DNA of 64,000 nucleotides from CAWAMR01 sp963783095. Lineage in GTDB: Bacteria; Planctomycetota; Planctomycetia; Gemmatales; Gemmataceae. Positions 51,556 through 60,890 of this stretch are shown here, piece after piece (the first letter of the stretch is position 1; each line of letters begins with the position of its first letter). The stretch covers positions 1,054,001-1,118,000 of the forward strand of contig CAWAMR010000002.1 in NCBI GenBank assembly GCA_963783095.1. The letters run 5' to 3'. The translations under genes and the position numbers were made by a program. The notes under the pieces were generated by a model. The model was not told the DNA's origin and searched no databases. It saw only the letters and a program-made list of their open reading frames with translations.

Positions 51556-53810
51556 TGACCTATTTGTCTCCCTGGTGGATGTTGTTTGGACTGGCCGCTG
51601 CGGCAATTCCCATCATTCTCCATTTCTTTTATCGTGCCCGCTATCGTCCCGTCGAATGGGGCGCAATGAAATTCTTGCGCCTCAGCGTCGAACAAACCTC
51701 ACGGCGCATGCGCTTTCAAGAGATCGTCCTGTTGATCCTGCGCATCCTGGTCTGTATGCTGCTGGCGCTGGCGCTGCTTCGGCTGACTTCGTGCAATGCC
51801 AAGCAAGCGCGCGAACGCGGCAAGACCGTCGATGCCATCTTCATCATCGACACCTCGTACAGCATGGCCGGCAAAGAGCTGGACGATAAGGGCCGGCCCC
51901 ATAGCCGATTCGACATCGCCAAGGCCAAGGCGACGAAAATCATCGATGAGTTGCCGGCCGACTCGACCGTGCGCATCATCACTTGTTCCGATCGCGCCAT
52001 GCTGCCCGGCCATCAGGCACCCACCAACCGCGACCAGGCCAAGCGCGTCATCGACTCGCTGCAAATCACCCACGAAAAGACCGATCTGCTGCCCGGCTTT
52101 GTCGCCGCCTTGAAAGCACTCGACGACTGTCGCGGCGATACCAAGGAAGTTTATCTCTTCAGCGACATGCAACGGCTGGGCTGGGAACGGCAATCGACGG
52201 CCATTCGCGCCCGCTGCGAGGAAATTCGCAACCGCGCAGCGTTCATGCCGGTTCGGTGCGGCGACAAGCCCCTGCAAAATGTGACCATCACCAACATTAT
52301 CCCGCAGGTCGAGTTGCCGATCATCGGCATGCGGATTCCCTTTACGGTGATCTTGCATAATTCGGGTACGGACGAGCTGAAGGATCTGAAGTTATCCACC
52401 GAAGTGGACGGCGAACCGCTTGAGAAAGATGCTCTTACCATCGCCAGCCTGAAGGCAGGCGAGACGCGCCCCTTCACGGTCACCAGCAAAATGGAGAAGC
52501 CGGGTCTCAGGCTGGTCAAGGCGACCGTCGGCCCGGACGATCTGGATGTCGATAACCAGTATGAAGTCGCGGTCTATGTGCGCGACAAGGTGCACGTCCT
52601 GGTCGTCGATGGTGCGCCCACCGACAGCGGCGATCCTGCGAAAGCAGGTTCGCACTTCTTGTCGATAGCGCTGGCTCCCGTGCCACCCGATCAATTCGAT
52701 TCCTATTACCTCCAACGCAAGGTAATTCGATCCGTGGATGCCATCCCGGAATCATTGGCGGATATGGATATGTGCATCCTGGTCGACGTTCCGCTGATCG
52801 GATCCCAGGCCCCGCCGAGTGAATTCCTGACAGCGCTTAAGACCTTTGTGCAGTCGGGCCACTCGTTGATGATCACCAGCGGCGACAACGTCGTCGCCTC
52901 GCGGAAAGAGTACAACCAAACACTGGGCGACTTGCTGCCGTTGGAACTGGAAGACCGCGACCCGGTCCCGGCACCGGTTACCAACCCGCCCGCTCCCGAT
53001 CTGCACAGCATCAGCGCCACGTCGTTCTTGTCGAAGTTCACCGAGCCCAACAGCCGGGCCGGCGAAAACTTCAGTAAAGCCGACACCATACGAATTCTGC
53101 CGGTGATCGAACCGAAAGGCGCAACCCGAGGCGAACCGGGCCAGGTCGTGGTTCGATTCACCGACGGCAGGCCGATGCTGATTGGCCGTCAGGTTCAGGA
53201 GGGCAAGGTCTTCCTGCTGACGACGAGCGTTTTTGTCAGCCAGTCCCAGGCCGACCAGTGGAGCTATCTGGGTACCAATCCCAGTTTTGTTCCCTTCGTG
53301 GACAAGTTCGTGGTGAATCTCTTGCAGCGGCAATCCACGACAAACAATCGACTGGCCGGGGAGCCGGTCCGCTGGACGCCGCCGGATCGCAACGTCAACT
53401 ACTATCTGCTCAAACCGCCGACCACTCCGGAAGATCGACTCATCGATCGTTTCGTATCGCTGGGTAAACCAAGCTTGCTGGACCGGGCTTTCAATATCGA
53501 TGAAACCGCGCGGAGCGGCATCTATCGGATCGGCACCGAGGAATATCGCAATCAGCTATTGGAACGAGAACGCTCCGGCGCGCCGCTGGAAGAGGCCGCG
53601 GATGCCACAACCTTCTTCTCGGTCTTGCCCGATCTGCACGAAAGCGAGAGCCTGGAGACGATGACCGACCCGCAAATCGACGAACTGCTCGGCTTTGCGC
53701 CGGTACGCAAGTCGGATGTCCCGGAATGGACGATCTGGTTCCTGCTGGCGCTCTTGATCTTCGCGCTCGGCGAGACGGCGTGGGCCTGGTACTGCGGAAG
53801 AGCGTGGTGA
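51555..53810 (+). CDS. BatA-like VWA membrane protein
   Basis: A 751-residue protein. N-terminal Bat region: LSPWWMLFGLAAAAIPIILH, with two helices, then a VWA domain with MIDAS FIIDTSYSMAG (DTSYS), about 93-270. An Ig-like region follows (VTITNIIPQVELPIIGMRIP), and a class-I glutamine-amidotransferase-like fold region without an obvious catalytic Cys (about 345-560). The C-terminal helix is WTIWFLLALLIFALGETAWA. No frameshift is visible over 2.2 kb, unlike both neighbours. The ATG overlaps the DUF58 stop by one base. The complex with MoxR probably works at the envelope; its exact job is not known. Confidence 0.88.
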   Translation: MTYLSPWWMLFGLAAAAIPIILHFFYRARYRPVEWGAMKFLRLSVEQTSRRMRFQEIVLLILRILVCMLLALALLRLTSCNAKQARERGKTVDAIFIIDTSYSMAGKELDDKGRPHSRFDIAKAKATKIIDELPADSTVRIITCSDRAMLPGHQAPTNRDQAKRVIDSLQITHEKTDLLPGFVAALKALDDCRGDTKEVYLFSDMQRLGWERQSTAIRARCEEIRNRAAFMPVRCGDKPLQNVTITNIIPQVELPIIGMRIPFTVILHNSGTDELKDLKLSTEVDGEPLEKDALTIASLKAGETRPFTVTSKMEKPGLRLVKATVGPDDLDVDNQYEVAVYVRDKVHVLVVDGAPTDSGDPAKAGSHFLSIALAPVPPDQFDSYYLQRKVIRSVDAIPESLADMDMCILVDVPLIGSQAPPSEFLTALKTFVQSGHSLMITSGDNVVASRKEYNQTLGDLLPLELEDRDPVPAPVTNPPAPDLHSISATSFLSKFTEPNSRAGENFSKADTIRILPVIEPKGATRGEPGQVVVRFTDGRPMLIGRQVQEGKVFLLTTSVFVSQSQADQWSYLGTNPSFVPFVDKFVVNLLQRQSTTNNRLAGEPVRWTPPDRNVNYYLLKPPTTPEDRLIDRFVSLGKPSLLDRAFNIDETARSGIYRIGTEEYRNQLLERERSGAPLEEAADATTFFSVLPDLHESESLETMTDPQIDELLGFAPVRKSDVPEWTIWFLLALLIFALGETAWAWYCGRAW

Positions 53811-53813
53811 TAT

Positions 53814-54226
53814 GCACTCTGAAGGAGTGCGCCGACACAGCCCAGGGTCGCCGTACTCGGCGCACCTGGGAAAACGGAATGACGCGGAGCGTCATCGGTC
53901 TTGGCACTCTGAAGGAGTGCGCCAACACAGCCCAGGGTCGCCGTACTCGGCGCACCCTGGGAAACTCGGATGCAAGCCGGAAAACCTTGCATCGGAAAAC
54001 CTCCGGTGCGCACCCACGCATGACGGTTTCCCAGGGTGCGCGGAGTACCGCGACCCTGGGCTATGTTGCGCACTCCTTCAGAGTGCCAAGACCGATGACG
54101 CTTCGCGTCATCAAAGAAGTTGTGTCCAAAGTTTCCCAGGGTGCGCGGAGTACCGCGACCCTGGGCTATGTCGCGCACTCCTTCAGAGTGCCAAGACCGA
54201 TGACGCTCCGCGTCATCCTTGAGTTA
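53814..54226. repeat. Four-copy BIME-like palindrome array
   Basis: About 100-bp units, two in forward and two in reverse orientation. Each holds GCACTCTGAAGGAGTGC, a CCCAGGGTCGCCGTACTCGG with matching end, and ATGACGCGGAGCGTCAT. Outer copies pair with outer, inner with inner, so the whole 413 bp folds into a long cruciform. It starts 3 bp after the BatA-like stop and ends 23 bp before the next gene. Confidence 0.88.
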
Positions 54227-54248
54227 CAGTAGATTCAGAGATCCCTCA

Positions 54249-56982
54249 ATGACAGATATGGTTCACAACTCGCTCCATCTATTCGCGGCTTCGGTCGACC
54301 TTACCAATTTCCCTTGGTGGATCGCGGTCGGCACGGCGCTGGGTTTGGCTGTCCTCATCTTCTTCCTGTTCTTTTTCAGGACGTTGCAAACCGCTTCCGG
54401 TTCCGATATGGCCCGCGCTTCGCTCGGCTCCGTGGGCATTCCCCTCGCGATGCTGGGGCTGAGTGTGCTGGTCTGGTATAGCGCTGCCAAGTGGTTTCCC
54501 GATTTTTCCTTCCGCGGCGACTTTCCCTGGTGGATCTCCATCCCGCTGGCAGCGGTTTTGGCAGTGCTGGTCTTCTTCATGTATTTCCGCGAATCGATGA
54601 AGATCGACATGACCCGTCGAATCATCATGGCGACGCTGCGTGCGCTGACGATTGCTTCGATCCTGGTGCTCTGTGCAAACCGGTCTGGGATTATCCGACC
54701 ACCGGCGAAAAACCGAGTCCTATCGTCGTGCTGATCGATACGACCGAAAGCATGAAACAGCTCGATTCCCGAGCTGACATATTGGATCAGATTCGCGCTG
54801 CCATTGCCCGCGGCGACCTGCCGGCCGACAAGAATATCCGCGACATCCTCGATAAAGAAAGAGGAGCCGCTCTCGTCGAAGTTGAGCGAAATCCAAAATC
54901 TGTATACCCCCGAGCAACTCGCACAACTTTCTTCGGAGAAGATTGCCCGCATCGATCTGGTCAAACAGGCTTTCACCAATCCGAAACTCAATCTGCTGGC
55001 CCGGCTCAAGTCGAAGGGTCCGCTGAAACTGAGCACCTTCACCACCGATGGGGTGCCGGTGCTGCTCGCCGATCCGAATCAGGACGGCTCGTGGCCCGGT
55101 TTGCAGGCGACGCAGCTGCAGACTGCGCTTTTTGGCGGGATCTATCAAAGCATGCAGGTTGAAAACAACGAACTGCCGGCGGCCGTGGTGGTAGTTTCGG
55201 ATGGCTTGAACAATGCCGTTTCGTTTGAGGACGCCGAAAAGCGAAAACCGATCGATCTGTCGACGATTTCCGAGCTGTGCAAGAAATTGCAAATTCCCTT
55301 GTATGTCTATGGCGTCGGCGGCGGGGCATCCCGGCTGCTGCACATGAAAGAACTCGATGCCAACAGCACCCTTTTCGTGGATGACAACGTGCGCGTCCGC
55401 GTCGCCTGGCGTTTGCACGGCGTGAAGACCGGCCAGGTACAAGTGGACCTAATGCTCGCCGGCAAAAAGGTCGCCTCGGAAAAGTATCCCGTCAAGGAAG
55501 GTGAGCACATCGAGGAGACGTTGACCTTCAAGCCGGAAAAGGCACATGCGGAGCTGAGTAAGAAGGAAGGAAAGTTGAACCTCACCGCGACCGTGAAGCT
55601 CGTTGATGGCGGCGAAGAAGATTCTTTTTCCAAATCGGTGCGGGTGGTCGAGAACAAGGTAAAACTGCTCTTCGTCGAAAATACGCCGCGCTGGGAATTC
55701 AAATTCTTGCAGCGTGCCTTTATGCGCGACGGCCGGGTGGAGCCTTTGTTCATCGTTATCAACGGCGACAAGGAGGCCATGAAGGCCAGCAAGATATTTT
55801 TGCCCGAGTTTCCCAGAACCCGCGAACAGCTTTTTCAATACGACTTGATCGTGCTGGGCGATATCCCAGCGGGTTACTTTTCGCCGGAGCAGCAAATATG
55901 GATTCGGGATTTCGTCGCGGAGGGCGGCGGTTTGGTGATGATCGCGGGCCGGCAGAATGCACCGTCGAGCTATTTCGGCACTCCGATCGGAGATGCCTTG
56001 CCGGTGGAGTTTCAGAAGTTGAAGTTCCCGATCGAGGACACCAAGCGCCCGATAGAATTCAAACCCAAGCTCAGCGATGTCGGCAGAAGAAGCGCCATGA
56101 TGAGTCTGGCCGATACCCCGGAAGAAAACGACCGGGTTTGGCAATCGCTCCAGGGCTGGTACTGGTACTACCCGACCACCCGGCCTCAAGCCCGCGGCCA
56201 CCACCCTGCTCGAACATCCCAAACAGGAAAACGACGACAAACGGCCCATGCCGCTGATTGCGATGCACTATTTCGGTCGGGGTCTTGTGCTGTTCTGTGC
56301 CAGCGATGAGACCTGGCGCTGGCGCTGGAACGAGGAGAACGAGAGCCGACAAATACTTCAGCCGCTTCTGGGGTACAGGTCATTTATCAAATCGGTCTGC
56401 CGCGAGCGCCGGGGGGCCGGTCGCAACTGGGGATGAGCAGCGGCGAGGCGATTCTGGGACAGCCCAGCAAAGTGTTCGCCCGTCTTTACACCAAGGAATT
56501 CATGCCCTTGCCGGCCCTCCAGGTTGGCGGGGTGCTGGAATGGCTGGATGCTCCCCAAGGGACAGCAGCTGACCAGCGCCAGCAACGAGTCGTCTTTGAA
56601 GCAGTGCCCAATCAGCCGGGCGAGTTTCTGCTGACGCTGCCGCACGATCGGGCGGGCAAATTCATTCTGAAGGTGACGGATGGTCAAGAAAACAAGGAAG
56701 GAACAGCGCGCTGAATTCCGGGTGTCCACGCCGCCGGGTTCGGAGAATGCACCGGGGAATCTGGATGAAGAGACGTTGATCGGGCTGGCCCGAGCAACCG
56801 GAGGAGCCTACTACCGCGAAGAGGATTTATACAAACTCCCCGACGCGGTGCAAGGAAAGAGCGTGACCTATTCCAACCCGCACAATTCGCTGCTGTTCTG
56901 GGAAAAGTGGTGGGTTCTGGTTTCACTGGTTGGCTTGCTGACATTGGAATGGCTGGTGCGGAAGTTTAGCAATATGAGTTGA
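54249..56982 (+). pseudogene. VWA/glutamine-amidotransferase-fold membrane protein of the MoxR operon, about six frameshifts
   Basis: Would encode about 910 residues. Parts in order: 54249 to about 54680, three membrane helices (FPWWIAVGTALGLAVLIFFL; WWISIPLAAVLAVLVFFMYF); to about 54857, VWA start VVLIDTTESMKQLDS (D-T-T-E-S); to about 56185, VVVVSDGLNNAVSFEDAEKR, then KVKLLFVENTPRWEFKFLQR and AEGGGLVMIAGRQNA; to about 56345, PLIAMHYFGRGLVLFCASDE; a short piece to about 56373; to about 56700, GMSSGEAILGQPSKVFARLY; and finally FRVSTPPGSENAPGNLDEET with a last helix, to 56982. Each junction is a one-base event. As sequenced only fragments would be made. Confidence 0.72.
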
Positions 56983-57000
56983 GCGTTACGGCAGGAGGGC

Positions 57001-57309
57001 ATGCCGATGGAAGAGAGGTTACTTGGTGGTCTCATTCGCCATCCCTTTCTCATCCATGAGGTGCTACGGTTACTGAAGCCAGATCACTTTACCGCAACTG
57101 CGAATCGAGTGGTCTTTGGCTCAATCGTTTCCTTAGACGTAAAGGGTACGGCCATCGACCTTGTGCAAGTCGCTGAGACGTTGCATGGGCAAGGCCAAGT
57201 AGATGAGGCTGGCGGTTATGTCAGGCTGGCTGACCTCTGGGAGGCAGCGTGCGATGAGTCCGAGATTGCTGATCTGGCCCGCAAGCTTGGCACCGGCGGT
57301 GACGCCTGA
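57001..57309 (+). CDS. Stand-alone DnaB N-terminal-domain-like protein
   Basis: 102 residues: EERLLGGLIRHPFLIHEVLR, then ATANRVVFGSIVSLDVKGTA and GQGQVDEAGGYVRLADLWEA. This is the pattern of the N-terminal helical domain of the replicative helicase DnaB, which mediates hexamer and primase contacts. The ATPase part is absent, and the frame ends normally after a short tail. It may be a domain-sized gene that modulates DnaB or a remnant of a helicase carried by a mobile element. GGCAGGAGG precedes ATG 57001. Confidence 0.65.
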   Translation: MPMEERLLGGLIRHPFLIHEVLRLLKPDHFTATANRVVFGSIVSLDVKGTAIDLVQVAETLHGQGQVDEAGGYVRLADLWEAACDESEIADLARKLGTGGDA

Positions 57310-57343
57310 CGAACCACAGCCGATGATGCGGACGGTTATTTCA

Positions 57344-58638
57344 CTCGTTACCACGCTCTGCGTGGTAACGCACGCTTTGTGACGCTCTGCGTCACGATCG
57401 CCGGAACGGCACCGAAAGTAATCGCGTATTCGATCGAACGGGACGCAGAGCGTCCCAACGCGTGCGTTACCACGCAGAGCGTGGTAACGAGAAATGTGTT
57501 TTGCCGGTCCTGGAATGGCTGGTGCAGAAATTCAGCAACATGAGCTAGATCTCGAAACTGCATGACAATTAAACCTGGTGACAAATGATCCAGACAGCGG
57601 AAGCAATTGTTCTCTCGTTACCACGCTCTGCGTGGTAACGCACGGGTGGGACACTCTGCGTCCCGTTCAATAAGACAAGACGCGGAGCCGTGCGTTCCAC
57701 GCTGCGTCCCTTTCGGACAAATTTCATGACGCGCACTCGATACCGAATCTTCGACGATGGGCATCCTTATTTTCTCACCTGCACTATAGTCGGATGGTTG
57801 CCAGTGTTCACACGACCGGCGAGCGTACAGATCATCTACGATTCCTGGCAGTTCCTTCAGCAACAAGGACGCATGAGTCTTTTTGGGTACGTCATTCTCG
57901 AAAATCATCTCCACTTCATAGCCAAAGCAAAGGATCTTGCCAAAGAAGTGGGAGATTTCAAATCGTTCACTGCAAGGAAGATCGTCGATCTGCTCAAAGC
58001 AAGCAATGCGTCGACGATACTGGCGCAACTTCAGTGGCAAAAGGCACGTCATAAGAAGGATCGTGACTATCAGGTTTGGCAGGAAGGCAGTCAACCGAAG
58101 AAGATTGAGAATGAGGAAATGATGGTTCAAAAACTCGAATACATGCATAACAATCCGGTGAAACGCGGATATGTTGATGACCCCAGCCATTGGCGATATT
58201 CAAGCGACAGGAACTATGCCGGTTTAGCGAATCTGATTGAAGTAGTTACTGATTGGAGATGAAGATTTTGCTTGTCTAAACGGGACGCGGAGCGTCCACC
58301 CGTGCGTTACCACGCAGAGCGTGGTAACGAGAATGAATGTTCTTGTTATTTGAGATTTGGAAACCACCCCACTGGGGTTTATCTATGCTCACTCCCAAAA
58401 CTGCTCTATTGAAATTGTTCGCTCTCCGGGAACGGGAACGCTTGTTCCATGTTAGGCTTCTCGTTACCACGCTCTCGTGGTAACGCACGGCGGGACGCTC
58501 TGCGTCCCGTTCATTAAGACTATGCCGGTTTAGCGAATCTGATTGAAGTAGTTACTGATTGGAGATGAAGATTTTGCTTGTCTGAACGGGACGCGGAGCG
58601 TCCCACCCGTGCGTTACCACGCAGAGCGTGGTAACGAG
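57344..58638. mobile_element. REP cluster with a RAYT gene
   Basis: Six REP units sharing CGTTACCACGCTCTGCGTGG (a palindrome, completed by TAACG) and a linked GGGACGC(A/G)GAGCGTCCC: 57344-57395, 57440-57491 (inverted), 57614-57664, 58281-58331 (inverted), 58460-58512, 58587-58638 (inverted). The units occur as head-to-head pairs around the transposase at 57726. The block splits the MoxR operon between the DnaB-like gene and the DUF4175-like gene. Confidence 0.85.
57726..58262 (+). CDS. REP-associated tyrosine transposase (RAYT)
   Basis: 178 residues: TRYRIFDDGHPYFLTCTIVG opens the family, ENHLHFIAKAKDLAKEV holds the HUH motif (HLH), and QKLEYMHNNPVKRGYVDDPS contains the catalytic Tyr and the RAYT-specific HNNPVKRG, followed by WRYSSDRNY. 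RAYTs are single-copy Y1 transposases that move REP palindromes. The gene is intact, so it could still act on the REPs around it. Its 3' end (from 58213) is duplicated 306 bp downstream. ATG 57726 is preferred; the earlier GTG lies in a REP. Confidence 0.88.
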   Translation: MTRTRYRIFDDGHPYFLTCTIVGWLPVFTRPASVQIIYDSWQFLQQQGRMSLFGYVILENHLHFIAKAKDLAKEVGDFKSFTARKIVDLLKASNASTILAQLQWQKARHKKDRDYQVWQEGSQPKKIENEEMMVQKLEYMHNNPVKRGYVDDPSHWRYSSDRNYAGLANLIEVVTDWR

Positions 58639-58760
58639 AACGAATGTTCTTGTTATTTGAAATTTGGAAACCACCCCACTGGGGTTTATCTATGCTCACA
58701 CCGAAAACTGCTTTATCGAAATTATTCGCTCTCCGGGAACGGGAACGCTTGTTCCATGTT
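58213..58760. repeat. Direct duplication of about 241 bp
   Basis: Copy 1 is 58213-58453 and copy 2 is 58519-58760, about 306 bp apart. Each contains the RAYT 3' end, a REP unit and the first 20-odd codons of the DUF4175-like gene (MLTPKTAL...LRERERLFHV). Differences are few (for example CCACCCG versus CCCACCCG). An additional REP unit (58460-58512) sits between the copies. Confidence 0.9.
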
Positions 58761-60619
58761 GTCTGGGGCATCACGCGCTGGATCGCGCTCGCTTTGACGC
58801 TGGTGGTCATTGCCTGTTTCATCGATTGGCGCGTCGATCGCAGCCGGGAAACGCCGATGTGGCTGCGCGGCGGGCTTTTTGTCGTTCAGTTGATCGCTTT
58901 TGTCGTGGCGGGCTGGTTTTGGCTGCTGCGTCCGTGGTCGCGCAGCCCCGCGCTGATTCCGCTGGCCCGGCGCGTCGAGGAACATTTCCCGGAGTTCGGC
59001 CACCGTCTCATCACCTCCATTCAGTTGACGCGCGCGGAGGCCCAGACCAGGGGTATGTCCGCACAACTCATCGAGAATCTCACCAAGGAAGCGGAGGAGA
59101 TATCCCAGAGGCATCGCTTTGCACAACTCGCGGACACGAGCCGGCTCAAGTGGAGCGCGGGGTTGCTGCTCTGGCCGCTGGGCGTCCTCGCTTTTGCGCT
59201 ATTGTTCTTCAAGCTGCCGCTTTTCTTGATCTTGTTGCAGCGCCAACTGCTCGCGGATATTGAAGTGCCGCGCAAGCATCGACTGGTGAATCGGACGCCG
59301 CACGTCTTTCCTGCCGGAGATGTGGTGATCGTCGAGTACGAAGTGATCGGCCCCATCGACGAAAAAGAGAATACCGATTTCGGCTACGTTCGCATTTATC
59401 CGGAAGGAAAGAATTCGGAAGACTATCCCGTCGAGTTTGAACGGCGGGTCGACGACAGCACCACGATCTTCAAGGCGCACGTATTACAGTCATCGATCAA
59501 CTTCCACCATCGCGCTGGATTGCCGACGGCAGAACCCGAACACCCTCGGAAGTTGTTTTTGAACCCCGGCCCGAGATCACGATAGGCCCCGCAACGGTGG
59601 AAATGCCGGGCTATGTGACTCTCAAACCCGACAAGACCCGCTATTCGACAACCTACCCCTATGGCGATGTGAAAGGTTTGGCGGGGGGTCTGGCCCACGT
59701 TGAGATCATGGTTCAAAAGCCGATCACCAAAGCCAATTTGATCCTGTATCAGCGCGACAAGAACGGCAGAGAAGTGCTCGGCGATCGGCTGCCGATTCCC
59801 GGACCTTACGAAGAAATCGAGATCGACGGGGCCAAAAAATACGTTGCGAAGGTTGCGTTCGAGCTGGTAGCGGGGCTGACCGCTTATCGCGGCGAGGTCT
59901 GGGATATGAACAACTTTGCCAACGATCTGGCGAAAACACCCCGGCGCACCATTGAAATCCAACCCGATCTGCCGCCGGTGGTCACTTTGCTGCCGGATCG
60001 TACCGTGATCGGCATCGACGACGACGAGTTGCCGGGCGTGGCCCCGTTGGGACGCGCCATCCCGATCGGCTATACTTGCCGGTCCGCGATCGGTCTGGCC
60101 AAACTTCACGAGACGAAAAAAGGGACTTTGATCGCGCCGGCTTACATCGTTTATCGCGTGAATGACGGCGAGTGGAGCAGGATACCCTGCGTGGAAGTGC
60201 CTCAGACGGAAAAAAGCGGTCCTTACTCGCCTCAGGACGCCAGTTTCAGCAACGTCGCCTATCAGAAAGATGTGTTGAAGAATACCGTGATGTTTCATGC
60301 CAAGCCGTCCGATGACCCGATGAAGGATCTGCCCCGACAATACGGGGGCGGCCGATACGGATTGCAAACGGATGGTCTCACCAAGGTAACCGCCGAGGGG
60401 AAAGAGGCGAAACTCGAGCCTGGCGATCGGGTTGAATACTATGTCGTCGTTTATGATTCGCGGGACCAGCCCGGTCGAACGATCGATACGCGTTCGGTAG
60501 ATATGCGCACGCCCCTGGAATACGCCGTTCTTCTGAACAAGAATCTGCAAAACGAAAACAAACTTCGAGAATTGACCAAGCAGCAACAGGGAACCTTTTC
60601 GCTGGAGAAGAAGAAGTAA
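58692..60619 (+). pseudogene. DUF4175-like membrane protein of the MoxR operon, one frameshift
   Basis: ATG 58692 opens LTPKTALSKLFALRERERLF with three membrane helices (ITRWIALALTLVVIACFIDW; MWLRGGLFVVQLIAFVVAGW; LLLWPLGVLAFALLFFKLPL). After the third, the long soluble domain (VNRTPHVFPAGDVVIVEYEV) continues to about 59505. There the frame is lost at CGCGCTGG; one added base rejoins PEITIGPATVEMPGYVTLKP, running to 60619 (NKLRELTKQQQGTFSLEKKK). Total about 642 residues. The layout is that of planctomycete DUF4175-like proteins encoded beside MoxR/DUF58. Confidence 0.75.
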
Positions 60620-60623
60620 CATT

Positions 60624-60699
60624 CGGGACGCGGGTGCGGGACGCGGGACGCGAAATACCTTATGTTGTCGCGCCCCGCGTCCCGTATCCCGCGTCCCGA
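60624..60699. repeat. Intergenic hairpin with tandem-repeat arms (GGGACGC unit), second copy
   Basis: Arm 60624-60653 pairs with 60669-60699 across a loop of about 15 bp. The unit and the arrangement are the same as at 17388-17475. It begins 5 bp after the DUF4175 stop. Confidence 0.88.
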
Positions 60700-60890
60700 C
60701 AAATAAAAGATTTTACAAACTTCTCTGTTGCACTTGACGTCGGATTAACCGATACTGGTTGATAAGTTGTGGATTGTCTCTCCCGCCACAGGTACCAACC
60801 TAATAACCCCGCCAGGATGGATCACCCCACCTTCGGCGGCGGCTTTGCTTCAAGTAAAGTCCAGTTTTTTCCCGCCTTTGAGGAGTTCGC

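Noticed and set aside
57794..58122. Alternative-frame genes inside the RAYT
   Set aside because: Shifted-frame shadows of the transposase, which has the complete HUH and Tyr motifs.
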